From NCBI GenBank assembly GCA_046331425.1, contig JAXLQU010000002.1:186001-250000 (forward strand): DNA of 64,000 nt, given 5' to 3'. Under the pieces are notes generated by a model. It was not told the origin of the DNA. It made no database searches and worked only from the letters and a program-made list of their open reading frames with translations. This document shows positions 46,905-57,200 of the stretch, piece by piece; position 1 is the stretch's first letter, and every line of letters begins with the position of its first letter. The position numbers and the translations under genes are program-made. Origin of the DNA: JANNUT01 sp046331425. GTDB taxonomy: Bacteria > Acidobacteriota > Polarisedimenticolia > J045.

Positions 46905-49796
46905 ATGGACGGCCTTCGGTCAGTCCGCAGTTCGTATCTTCAGATCGGTGCCTTGCTACTGGTCTCTTTCGGATTCGCGGCGTCCGCGCAGGCTCAATGT
47001 CTGGGCGACCGATGGGTCGCGATCGACGGCATCGATATCGGCAACGACTGCCACGACTCTGCGTTTCCTTGCGGCAGCCTCAACCATGCCATCGCGCAAG
47101 CCTGCGACCACGAAACGGTGCGCGTCGGCGAAGGTGACTACGTCGAAGACGTCGTGATCGATCACCCGGTCAACGTGCACGGGACGGGGCACATCCTACT
47201 TACGCACGTGCAAGGCACCGGCACCGCCGACGCGGTGAGAATCCTCTCCTCCAACGTGTCGTGGGGGAACCTGACGGTGTGGCACACACCGGGGCACGCC
47301 TTGATGCACATCGGCGATCCCGCGCATCCGAACCTCCGCGGGATCTTGTTGGAGAACGCCACCTTCCGTGAGAGCACGCTCGGCATCGTGCTCGACTCTA
47401 CCGGCTACGACAACGCGCTGGAATGGAACCGATTGTCCAACGTGATCGTGCGCGACATTCAACCCGATGGATCGCCATGGGGCGGTGTCGGCATCGTGCT
47501 CACCGGCGGCAACGGCAAACTGCAGATCATCGCCGGGCGCTTGCACCACGACGCCGGCGGCGGGTTGTTGGTCGAGCCGGGACCTGTCGGGCGCGAGAAT
47601 CGGCGGATCGTGATTGCCGGCGAGTTGATCTACGACAACGGCTTGTCAGGCTTGGGCCCCAGCAATGCCGGATTCGATTTGCGCGGTATTACGGACCTCG
47701 AGTTGGAGGGGAACGAGTTCTACGAGCAGTCGGGCGCGTCGGGAGACGATGGCCGCGGCGTGATCTTGCAGGACGTGTCGGCAGTCAAGTTGGCGTGCAA
47801 TCGCTTCCATGACAACGACGGTGGTTTGGTCTTGCGTGGTGCCACGAGCGATGTCTCGATCCAGTACAACAACTTCACCAACAATCTTGGCGGCGGCGCG
47901 GCCGTGCGGGTCGAATCGAGCGTCGGCAGCGGAATCGTGTTGGCGCAGAACATATTTCGGGGCAACGGCATTGCTCTCGACAACGCCGCGGCGAGTTCGC
48001 TCGATGCGCGCCGCAACTGGTTCGGCGCCGTCGACGGGCCGGGACCGGTCGGCAGCGGCGAGACAATCAACGGGCCGATCGACGCAGGTGGTTTCGTTGC
48101 ACGCGCCTCCGAGCCGCTGTTGGTACGCCGGCCTCAGAACTCCGGCTGGGCCTTTCCAGCCGCGGCGTGTTTCGATCGCATCACCGATGCGGTCAACACC
48201 GCGATTGCTGGTGATCTGATTTTGGTTGGCGAAGGGGAGTACTACGAGCATCTGCAACTCGGCCGACGGATCGACTTGGCCGGTGAACCCAACCCTGCCG
48301 GATGCCCCAAGGCAATCCTGCGCGGTGAGCAGTTCGGCACGTTACTCCCGGCGCTGCGGATCGATGGCGTCGACGGGATCCAGGTCAGCGATCTGACGAT
48401 CCGATCGGTGGCGCAGGGACGCACCTGCGGTGACCCCAACGGACTGCAAGTCGGGTTGGATCTGCGCGACGTCTCCAACTCGCAGTTCTCGCGGCTGTGC
48501 CTGAAGGAAAATGGCGTCAGCGAGGTGCGCTTGAGCGGCGCGTCGCATCACAACCTGCTTGCCGATCTCGATGTCGACGGCATGACGCAAGACATGTTCG
48601 GTCGCGATTCTTGCGGACATCGTTCGCGCGAAGCGATTTTGATTGCCGGCAGCCCCGCCTGTCTTGGCGGCAACGGCGCCGTTCCCGATCACAACCAGAT
48701 CGTCCGTTTACGCGCCCGGCGTGTCAGCCGCGGCGTATCGCTGCAACTAGCCAGCAACACCGAGATCGCAGACGGCTCCATCGATGCCGATGTCGCACCG
48801 GCGTGGGATGGCGGAGGCAGTTCGTATGGTGTGCTGGTGGGGTTGGCGAGCAACACCTCGATTCATGGAGTTCAGATCGGAAGCGCCACCACGCGCGAAG
48901 CAGTTCGCATCGGTGGCCGTGACAGTCAATCGTGCGCAACCGAGATGACCGACAGCGTCGGCGCCACTCTGTCCGGCAACAACCTGCACGCGACGATTGC
49001 AGGAGTACATCTTTTCCATGGAGTAGGGGATCCCGGTGCGCCGAGTGGTGTGTCGGTGTCCTGCAACAGCATCACCTCCTCGCTCGATGGCGTCTTGGTG
49101 GACGATCTCGAGGCTGCGGTCTCGTCGATCGTGATCACCCAGAACGACATCTCCGGTAACACGGTCGGTGTGCGCAATCTGGGGACCGGCACCGTGAACG
49201 CGAGCAGAAACTGGTGGGGACACGGCAGCGGACCATCGGGCGCTGGGAGCGGCAGCGGCGACGCGGTGCTCGGTGCGGTCGATTTCGTGGGCTATTTGGT
49301 GAACTTCGCCGTTGTCGACGCGGATGGGGACGGCATCAGTCTGTGTCAAGGCGATTGCGGCTACACACAAGCGACAGTGTTTCCCGGTGCTCCTGAGGTT
49401 TGCGACACATTCGACAACGATTGCAACGGAACGGTGGACGATGCGCCCCGCCCGGAGCGGGTCGTCGGCTTGACGGTCGCGAGGTGGGGCTCGACCAGCT
49501 TGCGGTTGACGTGGAATGCAACACCCGGCGCCGCGGGCTACGACATCGTCAAGGGCGATCCCGAGCAGTTGCTCGCGACCGGCGGCGACTTCACAGCGGC
49601 GACCTCGGCCTGCCTGGCGACACATCTCGGGACCACCGGTGTCATCGACCTGCAGTCGAACGAAGCTGGACGCAACGACTGGTACCTGGTGCGGGCCGAG
49701 AACTGCGGTGGCGCGGGGAGCTTCGATGGGGCCGAGCCCGGCCAGGTTGCGTCACGCGACGCTTCCATCGCGGCTTCGAGCAACGCATGTCCGTAG
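46905..49796 (+). CDS. secreted right-handed beta-helix protein with metal-binding-like repeat and FN3 domain
   Basis: The 963-residue product begins with a signal peptide (ALLLVSFGFAASAQAQ). A polymorphic beta-helix of the pectate-lyase type follows, with repeated N-rich turns such as GILLENATFR, LEWNRLSNVIVRD, VSIQYNNFTNN and RRNWFGAVDGPGP (the last recurs near the end as SRNWWGHGSGPSG). Near residue 805 a MopE-like motif appears (VDADGDGISLCQGDC, GAPEVCDTFDNDCNG), then an FN3-like domain. The ATG at 46905 has AGGTGGG upstream. The beta-helix suggests a surface polysaccharide-binding or display role. Confidence 0.88.
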   Translation: MDGLRSVRSSYLQIGALLLVSFGFAASAQAQCLGDRWVAIDGIDIGNDCHDSAFPCGSLNHAIAQACDHETVRVGEGDYVEDVVIDHPVNVHGTGHILLTHVQGTGTADAVRILSSNVSWGNLTVWHTPGHALMHIGDPAHPNLRGILLENATFRESTLGIVLDSTGYDNALEWNRLSNVIVRDIQPDGSPWGGVGIVLTGGNGKLQIIAGRLHHDAGGGLLVEPGPVGRENRRIVIAGELIYDNGLSGLGPSNAGFDLRGITDLELEGNEFYEQSGASGDDGRGVILQDVSAVKLACNRFHDNDGGLVLRGATSDVSIQYNNFTNNLGGGAAVRVESSVGSGIVLAQNIFRGNGIALDNAAASSLDARRNWFGAVDGPGPVGSGETINGPIDAGGFVARASEPLLVRRPQNSGWAFPAAACFDRITDAVNTAIAGDLILVGEGEYYEHLQLGRRIDLAGEPNPAGCPKAILRGEQFGTLLPALRIDGVDGIQVSDLTIRSVAQGRTCGDPNGLQVGLDLRDVSNSQFSRLCLKENGVSEVRLSGASHHNLLADLDVDGMTQDMFGRDSCGHRSREAILIAGSPACLGGNGAVPDHNQIVRLRARRVSRGVSLQLASNTEIADGSIDADVAPAWDGGGSSYGVLVGLASNTSIHGVQIGSATTREAVRIGGRDSQSCATEMTDSVGATLSGNNLHATIAGVHLFHGVGDPGAPSGVSVSCNSITSSLDGVLVDDLEAAVSSIVITQNDISGNTVGVRNLGTGTVNASRNWWGHGSGPSGAGSGSGDAVLGAVDFVGYLVNFAVVDADGDGISLCQGDCGYTQATVFPGAPEVCDTFDNDCNGTVDDAPRPERVVGLTVARWGSTSLRLTWNATPGAAGYDIVKGDPEQLLATGGDFTAATSACLATHLGTTGVIDLQSNEAGRNDWYLVRAENCGGAGSFDGAEPGQVASRDASIAASSNACP

Positions 49797-49950
49797 TTTT
49801 GTCGATTTCGGTCCGGTACCCCGCTTCGATCTGCTGCACGACGATCTCAGGCTGATCAGAGGGGCTTGACGGCGGAGCCGAAGGCCTATAAACCCGCGCG
49901 GTTGTTTCCGCACTTCAAGGCGGATGGGCCGCCTCGCGGGGAGAAAAACT

Positions 49951-52095
49951 GTGGCCATCGTGAAAAAACTAGCCATCTGGGCACTGTCCGCGGCGCTCGG
50001 TGCGTCCGTTGTGTGGGCGCAGTCGGTGTCGACCACCGCCCCAGCAGCGACTGGCGATGCGCGTGCCTCGCAGCCCTCCGGTACTGATGCGGATGCCGAT
50101 GCGGACTCGACCTTCTCGGAAGAGATGACTGTCACCACCGCATCGCGCACCGAGCAGAACCTACATGAGACACCGGCAGCCGTGACCGTGATCACGCCAC
50201 AGCAGATCGAACAAACCCCTGCCGATGACTACGGCGATCTGTTGCGCAATGTACCCGGACTCAGTCTGTCGCAGATCAGCGCCCGCGACGTCAACGTCAC
50301 CGGCCGGCTCGCGACCAACAGTCTCTCGACATATCAGTTGGTGTTGATGGACAACCGTTCGATCTATCTCGACTTCTTCGGCTTCGTGATGTGGGATTTT
50401 CTCCCGCTGGATACCAAAGAGATCAAGCAGATCGAAGTGGTCAGAGGCCCGGGCAGCGCGGTCTGGGGCGCCAACGCACTGGGCGGCGTGATCAATATCC
50501 TGACCAAGGCTCCCAAGGAGATGAAGGGCGGCTCGGTAACGGTCGGTGGCGGCGAGTTGGGAACGCGCTTCGGCAACATCACCTACGCCGATGCCAAGGG
50601 CAAATTCGGCTGGAAGGTGTCGGGCAGTTACTACGAGCAGGATCCGTACGATCGACCGACCGGCAAAGTGCCTGTCGGTGGTGGTAGCTATCCTGATTTC
50701 AAGAACGGCGGGACCGAGCAGCCCAAACTCAACTTCCGCTTCGACTACGACCAGAACGATGACACCAACTGGAGTTTCCAGGTCGGAACCGCCAAGACCG
50801 ATGGCTTGATTCACACCGGCATCGGACCGTTCGATATCGACAAAGGAACCAAATTCAACTACCTGCAAGCCAGTTTCATGCACAAGTCCTGGCGTGCTCA
50901 GTTCTTCGTCAACCAACTCGATGGCGACGCCAAGAACCTGCTGACCGTCGGGCCCGACCTTCAGCCGGTCAACTTCGCGTTTTCCAGCGACACCTACTCG
51001 CTGGACGTCAACAACACGACGCTGCTAGGCAAGCGCCACATCCTGACCTACGGTGCGACGGCGCGGCACAACAAGTTCGATTTGTCGCTTGCTCCGGTTG
51101 GAGACAATCGCGACGAGTACGGCGTCTTCCTGCAAGACGACATCATGCTCAGCAACCACGTCCGGTGGTTGATCGGCGGGCGATACGACGATGTCGATCC
51201 GATCGGCAGCGTGTTCTCGCCGCGCACCAGCCTGTTGTGGCAGATCGTCCCTGACAAGCACAGTGTTCGCGTGTCGTACAACCGCGCGTTCCGTGCACCG
51301 TCGTTGGTCAACAACTACCTCGACGTGACGATCGTCAACGTGGCCCCGCTCCCAACCGGTCAGTATGCGTTCCCGAGCCTGGCACATGGCAACCCCGATC
51401 TGACGGAAGAGCGGCTGGAAGCCTACGAGGTCGGTTACACCGGCACCGTCAACGATGTCTCGATCACGCTCGCGATTTATCGCAACATTCTCGAGGACTC
51501 TACCGACTTCTTCACCGAGAGCTACTACACCGCCGCCAACCCCCCGCCTGGCTTCCCGCTGCCGGCTTTCGTGCTGGACGTACCGCGCGAGCTGGGCGGA
51601 CTGAAAGACACGCTGCCGGCCACCTTCTCGTATCGCAATCTGGGCAAGACCACGCAGGACGGGCTGGAATTCGGGATCGATTGGCGCATCGCCGAGGGTT
51701 GGTCGACCGCGTTCAACTACACCTACATGAAGAACCCGGAGGTGGAGGGGATCGAGTCCGCCACGTTCCCCGATGGATCGAGTCACGAGGCGACCAACAC
51801 GCCGCCCAAGAATCGCGTCAACCTCAACCTCGCCTACACGGCCAAGCGCTGGTACTCGAACCTGAGTCTCAACTACCAAGACGAAGCGTTCTGGACCGAC
51901 ATCCTGGACTCTCAGTATTGGGGACCGACCGATTCGTTCACGATGGTGAACCTCGGCGTCGGCGTGCACTTCGCCGGCGAGAAACTACTGTTCGCGGTGA
52001 ACGCTCAGAACCTCACCGACAAGCGGATTCAGCAGCACATCTTCGGCGACATCCTCAGCCGCAAGGTGTCGGCTCAGCTGACGTTCCGGTTCTAA
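49951..52095 (+). CDS. TonB-dependent outer-membrane receptor
   Basis: The ~714-residue protein has a signal peptide (LAIWALSAALGASVVWAQ), a TonB-region and plug domain (TVTTASRTEQNLHETPAAVTVITPQQIEQ; VRGPGSAVWGANALGGVINILT) and a barrel ending in KVSAQLTFRF with a C-terminal aromatic residue. Such receptors take up siderophores, vitamin B12 or sugars with TonB energy; the ligand is not shown. GTG 49951 is preferred because GGGGAG lies 7 bases upstream; ATG 49924 in frame would add nine residues. A terminator follows. Confidence 0.93.
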   Translation: MAIVKKLAIWALSAALGASVVWAQSVSTTAPAATGDARASQPSGTDADADADSTFSEEMTVTTASRTEQNLHETPAAVTVITPQQIEQTPADDYGDLLRNVPGLSLSQISARDVNVTGRLATNSLSTYQLVLMDNRSIYLDFFGFVMWDFLPLDTKEIKQIEVVRGPGSAVWGANALGGVINILTKAPKEMKGGSVTVGGGELGTRFGNITYADAKGKFGWKVSGSYYEQDPYDRPTGKVPVGGGSYPDFKNGGTEQPKLNFRFDYDQNDDTNWSFQVGTAKTDGLIHTGIGPFDIDKGTKFNYLQASFMHKSWRAQFFVNQLDGDAKNLLTVGPDLQPVNFAFSSDTYSLDVNNTTLLGKRHILTYGATARHNKFDLSLAPVGDNRDEYGVFLQDDIMLSNHVRWLIGGRYDDVDPIGSVFSPRTSLLWQIVPDKHSVRVSYNRAFRAPSLVNNYLDVTIVNVAPLPTGQYAFPSLAHGNPDLTEERLEAYEVGYTGTVNDVSITLAIYRNILEDSTDFFTESYYTAANPPPGFPLPAFVLDVPRELGGLKDTLPATFSYRNLGKTTQDGLEFGIDWRIAEGWSTAFNYTYMKNPEVEGIESATFPDGSSHEATNTPPKNRVNLNLAYTAKRWYSNLSLNYQDEAFWTDILDSQYWGPTDSFTMVNLGVGVHFAGEKLLFAVNAQNLTDKRIQQHIFGDILSRKVSAQLTFRF

Positions 52096-52124
52096 TAAGG
52101 ATTCTTTTTCCCATCGGAGTGATC

Positions 52125-52160
52125 ACGGGGCGCGACGCGAGTCGTGCCCCGTTTTGTTTT
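52125..52160 (+). terminator. Rho-independent terminator after the TonB receptor gene
   Basis: ACGGGGCGCGAC pairs with GTCGTGCCCCGT (one G-U pair) around a GCGA loop, followed by a TTTTGTTTT tract. It starts 29 bases after the receptor stop and serves the plus-strand gene. The DsbD gene ends on the opposite strand beyond it. Confidence 0.88.
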
Positions 52161-52206
52161 CTTCAGGCAGGTTGCAGCGCGATGAGCGGACCGCTGCGCC
52201 GATCGC

Positions 52207-54076
52207 TTACGAGGAGCGTCCGCTTCTCAAGAAATCGATGAATGCTTGTTCGTCGCGCGTGGCGCCGGCGAAGCGTGCGACCACCTGGCCGCTCTTGGGA
52301 TCGACCATCACGTAGAACGGGTTGGCAGTCACGCCGGTGAGTTCGTTCTGCAGCGCCAGAATCCTGTCGAGGTTGCGGCGTCCGTCGGTGTGCAAGCGGG
52401 CCTCGATCACGTTCTCGAGCTCGGCGGCAACTGCCGGCTGGCGAAACACCTTCTCTTCCATCAAGCGGCAGTTCACACAGGTGTGGCCGGTCAAGTTGAC
52501 CAACAGCGGGCGCGCTTGCTGCAACGCCGTTTCGCGCGCTGCGTCGTAGTCGTCGACGACGATCGTGTGCGAATCGGCCGGACGCTGCCCCGCGCTCGAC
52601 TGACTTGTCCCTGCCAGCGGTCGCGAGTAGTTGGGGGCGATCGCTGTCATCACACTGTCGAGTTCGTGGCCAAGCGCACCGTAGCCGCAATAGAGGCTGA
52701 ACAGCAGCGTGACCAGCGCACCGGACATGCGCATCGGCCGGATCTCGGCGGAGTCGCCTTCCAATCGCACCAAGCCGAAGAGGTACAGCGCAGCGGCCAA
52801 GAAGATCCCGAACCAAAGCACCAAGAACAGCTCGCGTGTCAAGAAACCCCAGCCCCAGACCAGGTCGCTGTTGGAGATGAACTTCAGCGCGGCTGCGATT
52901 TCGACGAAGCCAAGGAACACCTTGAGATGGTGCATCCATTCGCCGCTGCGAGGCATGGCGCCCAGTCGCCCGGGCAGCAACGACAGCAGCACGAACGGGA
53001 TCGCCATGGTCAAACCGAAGACCGCCATTCCGAGCGCGATTCGCAGCAGTTGACCCTGTTGCGCCCCCACCGACAACAAGCTGCCGACGAACGGCACGGT
53101 GCATGTGAACGAGGTGATCACCAAAGCGGCGCCCATCAGAAAGACACCGAGGTAGCCACCCGATTGCGACGCACTTCCGGCGGCATCGAGCAGGAAGCTC
53201 GGTACCGGAAGGTCGAGCGCACCGAACAACGTCAACGCAAAGATCAAGAACAGCAGGCCGATCAGCAGGTTGGTGATCGGATTCGTCGCAAACGGGATGA
53301 TCAGCGAGCCAAGCACGACACCGATGAACACGAAGATCGCGACGATTCCCAAGCCGTAGACGATCGCCAACGGTGCCACCTTACCGTTTCGCATCGTCGC
53401 TTGTTTGGTGAAGAACGAGATCGTGATCGGGATCATCGGGTAGGTGCACGGCATCAGCAGCGTGAACAGTCCGCCGGCAACTGCCAGCAGCAGAAACTGC
53501 CCGAGCCCGAGCTGCTCTCCCAGCGCCGCCGCTGCTTTGGCGGTGTCATCGGGCGCAACGGTAGACGGTTGCGCGGTAGCGGGGCTAGCGGCAGAAAAGG
53601 AGATCGTCACCGGGCCTTCGCTGACCAGCTCGGCGCGGTACGGGACGCACATGCCGTCGTCCTTGCATGTCAAGACCGGTAATCGAGGCGGCCACGTCAT
53701 TTCCCGTGGCCGGCGCTGTCAACGATCCATCGATGCGCACCACCACGCGCCCTTCGTGTCCCCAGATCCAGGTGTCCTTGCCGTCCTCGCCTAGTCCCGG
53801 TTGCTCCAATCGCTTGGGCGATGGGAACACAGCCGGTGACCACTCGATTCCGTTGCCGGCCATCGTGATCACGGTCGGCTTTCCGATCGCATCGGGAGGG
53901 CCGAGTTCGGTGTGATACAGATGCCACCCTTCGGCGATCTGCAGCTCGATTGCGCTTCGAACCGCGCCGTCGGCGGCTCGACTATAGAGATGAGCTGCGA
54001 CCTTGAGGTTGTCCGCGTCGGTCACTGGGACCGTAAGCAGACTCGCGAGCAGTGCCAACAGCATGCGACCCGACAT
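52207..54076 (-). CDS. dsbD: thiol:disulfide interchange protein DsbD, single-base insertion
   Basis: DsbD passes electrons from cytoplasmic thioredoxin to periplasmic proteins. The 1870-base locus is one base over a multiple of three; repaired it gives about 622 residues. It has an N-terminal periplasmic domain (signal, GWHLYH, SASA region), CPSCYP-like LLMPCTYPMIP in the membrane domain with eight or so helices, and a C-terminal thioredoxin domain with TGHTCVNCRLMEE. The N-terminal frame switches near 53671-53677: the true reading continues into LTCKDDGMCVPYRAEL, which is the conserved DsbD block. Confidence 0.9.
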
Positions 54077-54219
54077 TCGTTCCTCGACTCGGAGGCGATC
54101 AGGCGCGCTCCAGAGCGGGCATTCTGCCCGATCCGAGCCGGTCGCGTGAACGCGATCCCAAGTTCAGGAATTCTGGGAGTCGAGGCCGCGCCCGGCCAGT
54201 CACCGAGGTAAAGGAGCTG

Positions 54220-57200
54220 TCATCCCCGTCGCGCATCCTGCGCCAGCATCCGAAGTAGCGTGTCCAACAGCGCTTCTCTGCGGAATGGCTTTTGGAGAAA
54301 GCGCATCGGCCCCTGAGCCGGGCTCTGCGGCGCGACCTGGTCTGGCGCGTACCCACTCAGCAACAGGATCGGGAGGCCCGGCATGAGTCGGTGAATTGCC
54401 TTGGCTAGTTCACGTCCATCCATCTCCGGCATTGTGATATCGACCACCGCCGCGACCGGCTTTTCGGTGCGCTGCGCGAGCCACTCCAATGCATGGGAAG
54501 CGGAAACGGTAGGCATTGGTTTGAACCCGGCCGTCCGAAGTAGCGATGTGACCGTCTCGAGTACCAGCGGCTCGTCGTCCACGACGAGCACCGTCCCTGA
54601 GCCTGACTGATCAGCGCCGAGAACGTTCGCAACTCGATCAAGGCTCGTGACGGCGAACGGAAGGAACAGATGCATCGAGGTTCCAAATCCGACGCGACTA
54701 TTGACCGAGATACATCCCTGGTGCCAACGGATGATTCCGAGCACCGCCGCGAGGCCTAGACCACGCCCCGTGAACTTGGTGGAGAAGAACGGATCGAAGA
54801 TCCGATGCTGCGTCGCTTCGTCCATGCCTTGGCCATCATCAGCCACGGCGATCTCGACGAACGCCCCTGGCGCACAGCCGTTCCCCAGAGTCGCAGCCGC
54901 CAACTCGTCGCTGCCCAACGTCGTGAGTCTCGCCGCGATGCGGATCGTTCCCGGCCGACCCTCGCACGCCTCGGCAGCGTTGAGCACCAGGTTCATCACC
55001 ACTTGGTTGAGTTGCGTCGCATCGCCCATCACGCTGAGGGGCTGGTTTGGAAGATCGAGCTGCAAGCCGATCGAGTGCGGCACCGCGGCACGCATCAGTT
55101 CATTGACTTCTCGGATCACCGCGACCGCATCGACAGCGCGTCGAACCCCAGGTGAGCGGCCGGTGAACGTGAGCATCTGCCGACAGACTTCGGCAGCGCG
55201 TTCGGCGGCGAGCCCGATCGCGTCGAGTTCGGCGAACGGTGTGTCGCCGCGGCGGATCGAACCCCGGGCTAGATCGGCGTTACCCATGATGACGACCAAG
55301 AGGTTGTTGAAGTCGTGGGCGATCCCGCCCGCCATCACGCCCAGGCTCTCGAGCTTGGTGGCCCGCGTCAACGCTTGCTCCAACCCGCGCCGCTCGGTGA
55401 TGTCGAGCAGTACTGCGTCAAATCCTCGAATCACCCCATCTTCGCCAATCCACGGCGACTGCCGCACCAGGACTCGACGCCACGTGTCGCCGGCGGTGCG
55501 CACACGTAGGTCGGCGTGTACGGTGCGGGCCGATCGCTGCGAGCGCGCGTTCGCCAACCAACTGAGCTGAGGCCGATCCTCGACGTGGACCAGATGGTGG
55601 AACAGCCGACGACGGCGAACGAATTCGCCCGCCTTTCGGCCCGTGATCGTTTCGATCTGCGGTGAGACGTAACGCAGCTTGCCGTCTTCATCGGAACGAA
55701 TCAGCACGATTTCCGCCTGCTCGACGAGCGAGCGGAAATGCTGTTCGGAAGCACTCAAGGCGCGATGATGACTCTCGCGTTCGCTGCGGCGCTCTTTGGC
55801 GCGCTGTCGCTGTGTCGCCGCCAAGAGCAGAGTCGCCATCAGCGCGACGCCGGCAGCCCCGACAAAGGCTGGGCGTCGCCAAACCGGCAGCGGGACGTTG
55901 AACTCGAAAGAAATCGGTGAGGCTTCGTCGTTGCCGGAAAGATCGACACTCCGGATCGCGACCAGGTGGCGTCCAGCGGACATCTGGCTCAGTTCCAGCG
56001 CAGGCGTGTTCGATGCGCCAGGCTGGGGATTGCCATCGAGCTCGACGCGATATCGCAACAGGTTGGGCGGCGTGACGTTCCACGCATCTCGCGCCTCCCA
56101 CGTGATTCGCACATCACCATCTTCATTGGCGCGCGCCAGTTCCACACGTTGCGTGCGAGGAGCCGTGTGATCGTCCGGGGAATAGTGATAAAGACCACTC
56201 TTGGTGCTGCCCAGCCAGAGCCCGCCTCCGTCTTCGGGTGCGGCTGCAGCCACCGGCCAAATCTGCAAGGACTCGAGCCCGGGTTCGAGGCTAGGACGGT
56301 GAAGCGATGTGCCATCGAACATGCTCAGCCCGGACAGAGAGCCAAACCACAGCCGCCGATCGGGCGTCTCGGCAAACGCTCCCGCGAAACTGCTGCTGAC
56401 GGCATCGACGGAAGGTTGGAGCGCGACGCTCTCAGGGATCGTACGGATCCCCCTCGCGCGCATACCTCGTCCGAACCAAAGTGTTCCATCGGACCGTCGG
56501 AAAGCTGAGAACCAGGTCTGAGGCGGCTCATCGAGAGCCTCGAGTCGGCCCGCGTGACGCCTCAATAGTCCTCTCCGAGTGGCGAGGATCGGTTCGTTGT
56601 CGGCGCCAAACACAACGTCGTAGCAACGCGCATTGAGGACGCGATCGCCATCGCGAAGTGGTTGCCATCGCCCGTGGTCCAAGATCCAGACGCCCCCTTG
56701 CGGGAGCTGGCCCTCGCCACCCTGGAATCCCAAAAACCAGATCGATCCATTCGGCGCCTTTCTGATTGCGTGCACGAACAGGCTGCCGACCTCGGTCGGA
56801 TTCGCGAATCGCTCCCAAACACCGTCTTTCAGCCTCAGCACACCGGTGAAGGCAGAACCGCTACCGACCCAAAGCGACCCGTCGTCGTCCTCCAACAATC
56901 CGGTGACGAGATCGAGCGGGACGCCGAGAACGCGATCGAAGCGAACCCGTGTGGCTCCCTCGCGCCAGCGTATCAACCCGCTGCGGCTGGCGATCCAGAT
57001 TCCGCCCGAGCGCGCCGGCCAGATTCCGTTGATCGCATCGCCGAGTACGGGGTGCCTGAACGACAGGTGTTGCCAGCGATTCGACCCGAGATCGCAGGAG
57101 AGAAGTCGACCTCCCACCGTATGCACGATCAAGCGTTCATCGGTTGTGAGTGTCAGGTCCAACACACTGTCGCGTTCGAGCAGCGACGGTTCGACGACCA

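Noticed and set aside
52246..53682. 478-codon plus-strand ORF opposite dsbD
   Set aside because: It is rich in Q, R and H, as expected for the reverse of a membrane-protein gene, and lacks a ribosome binding site and family features.
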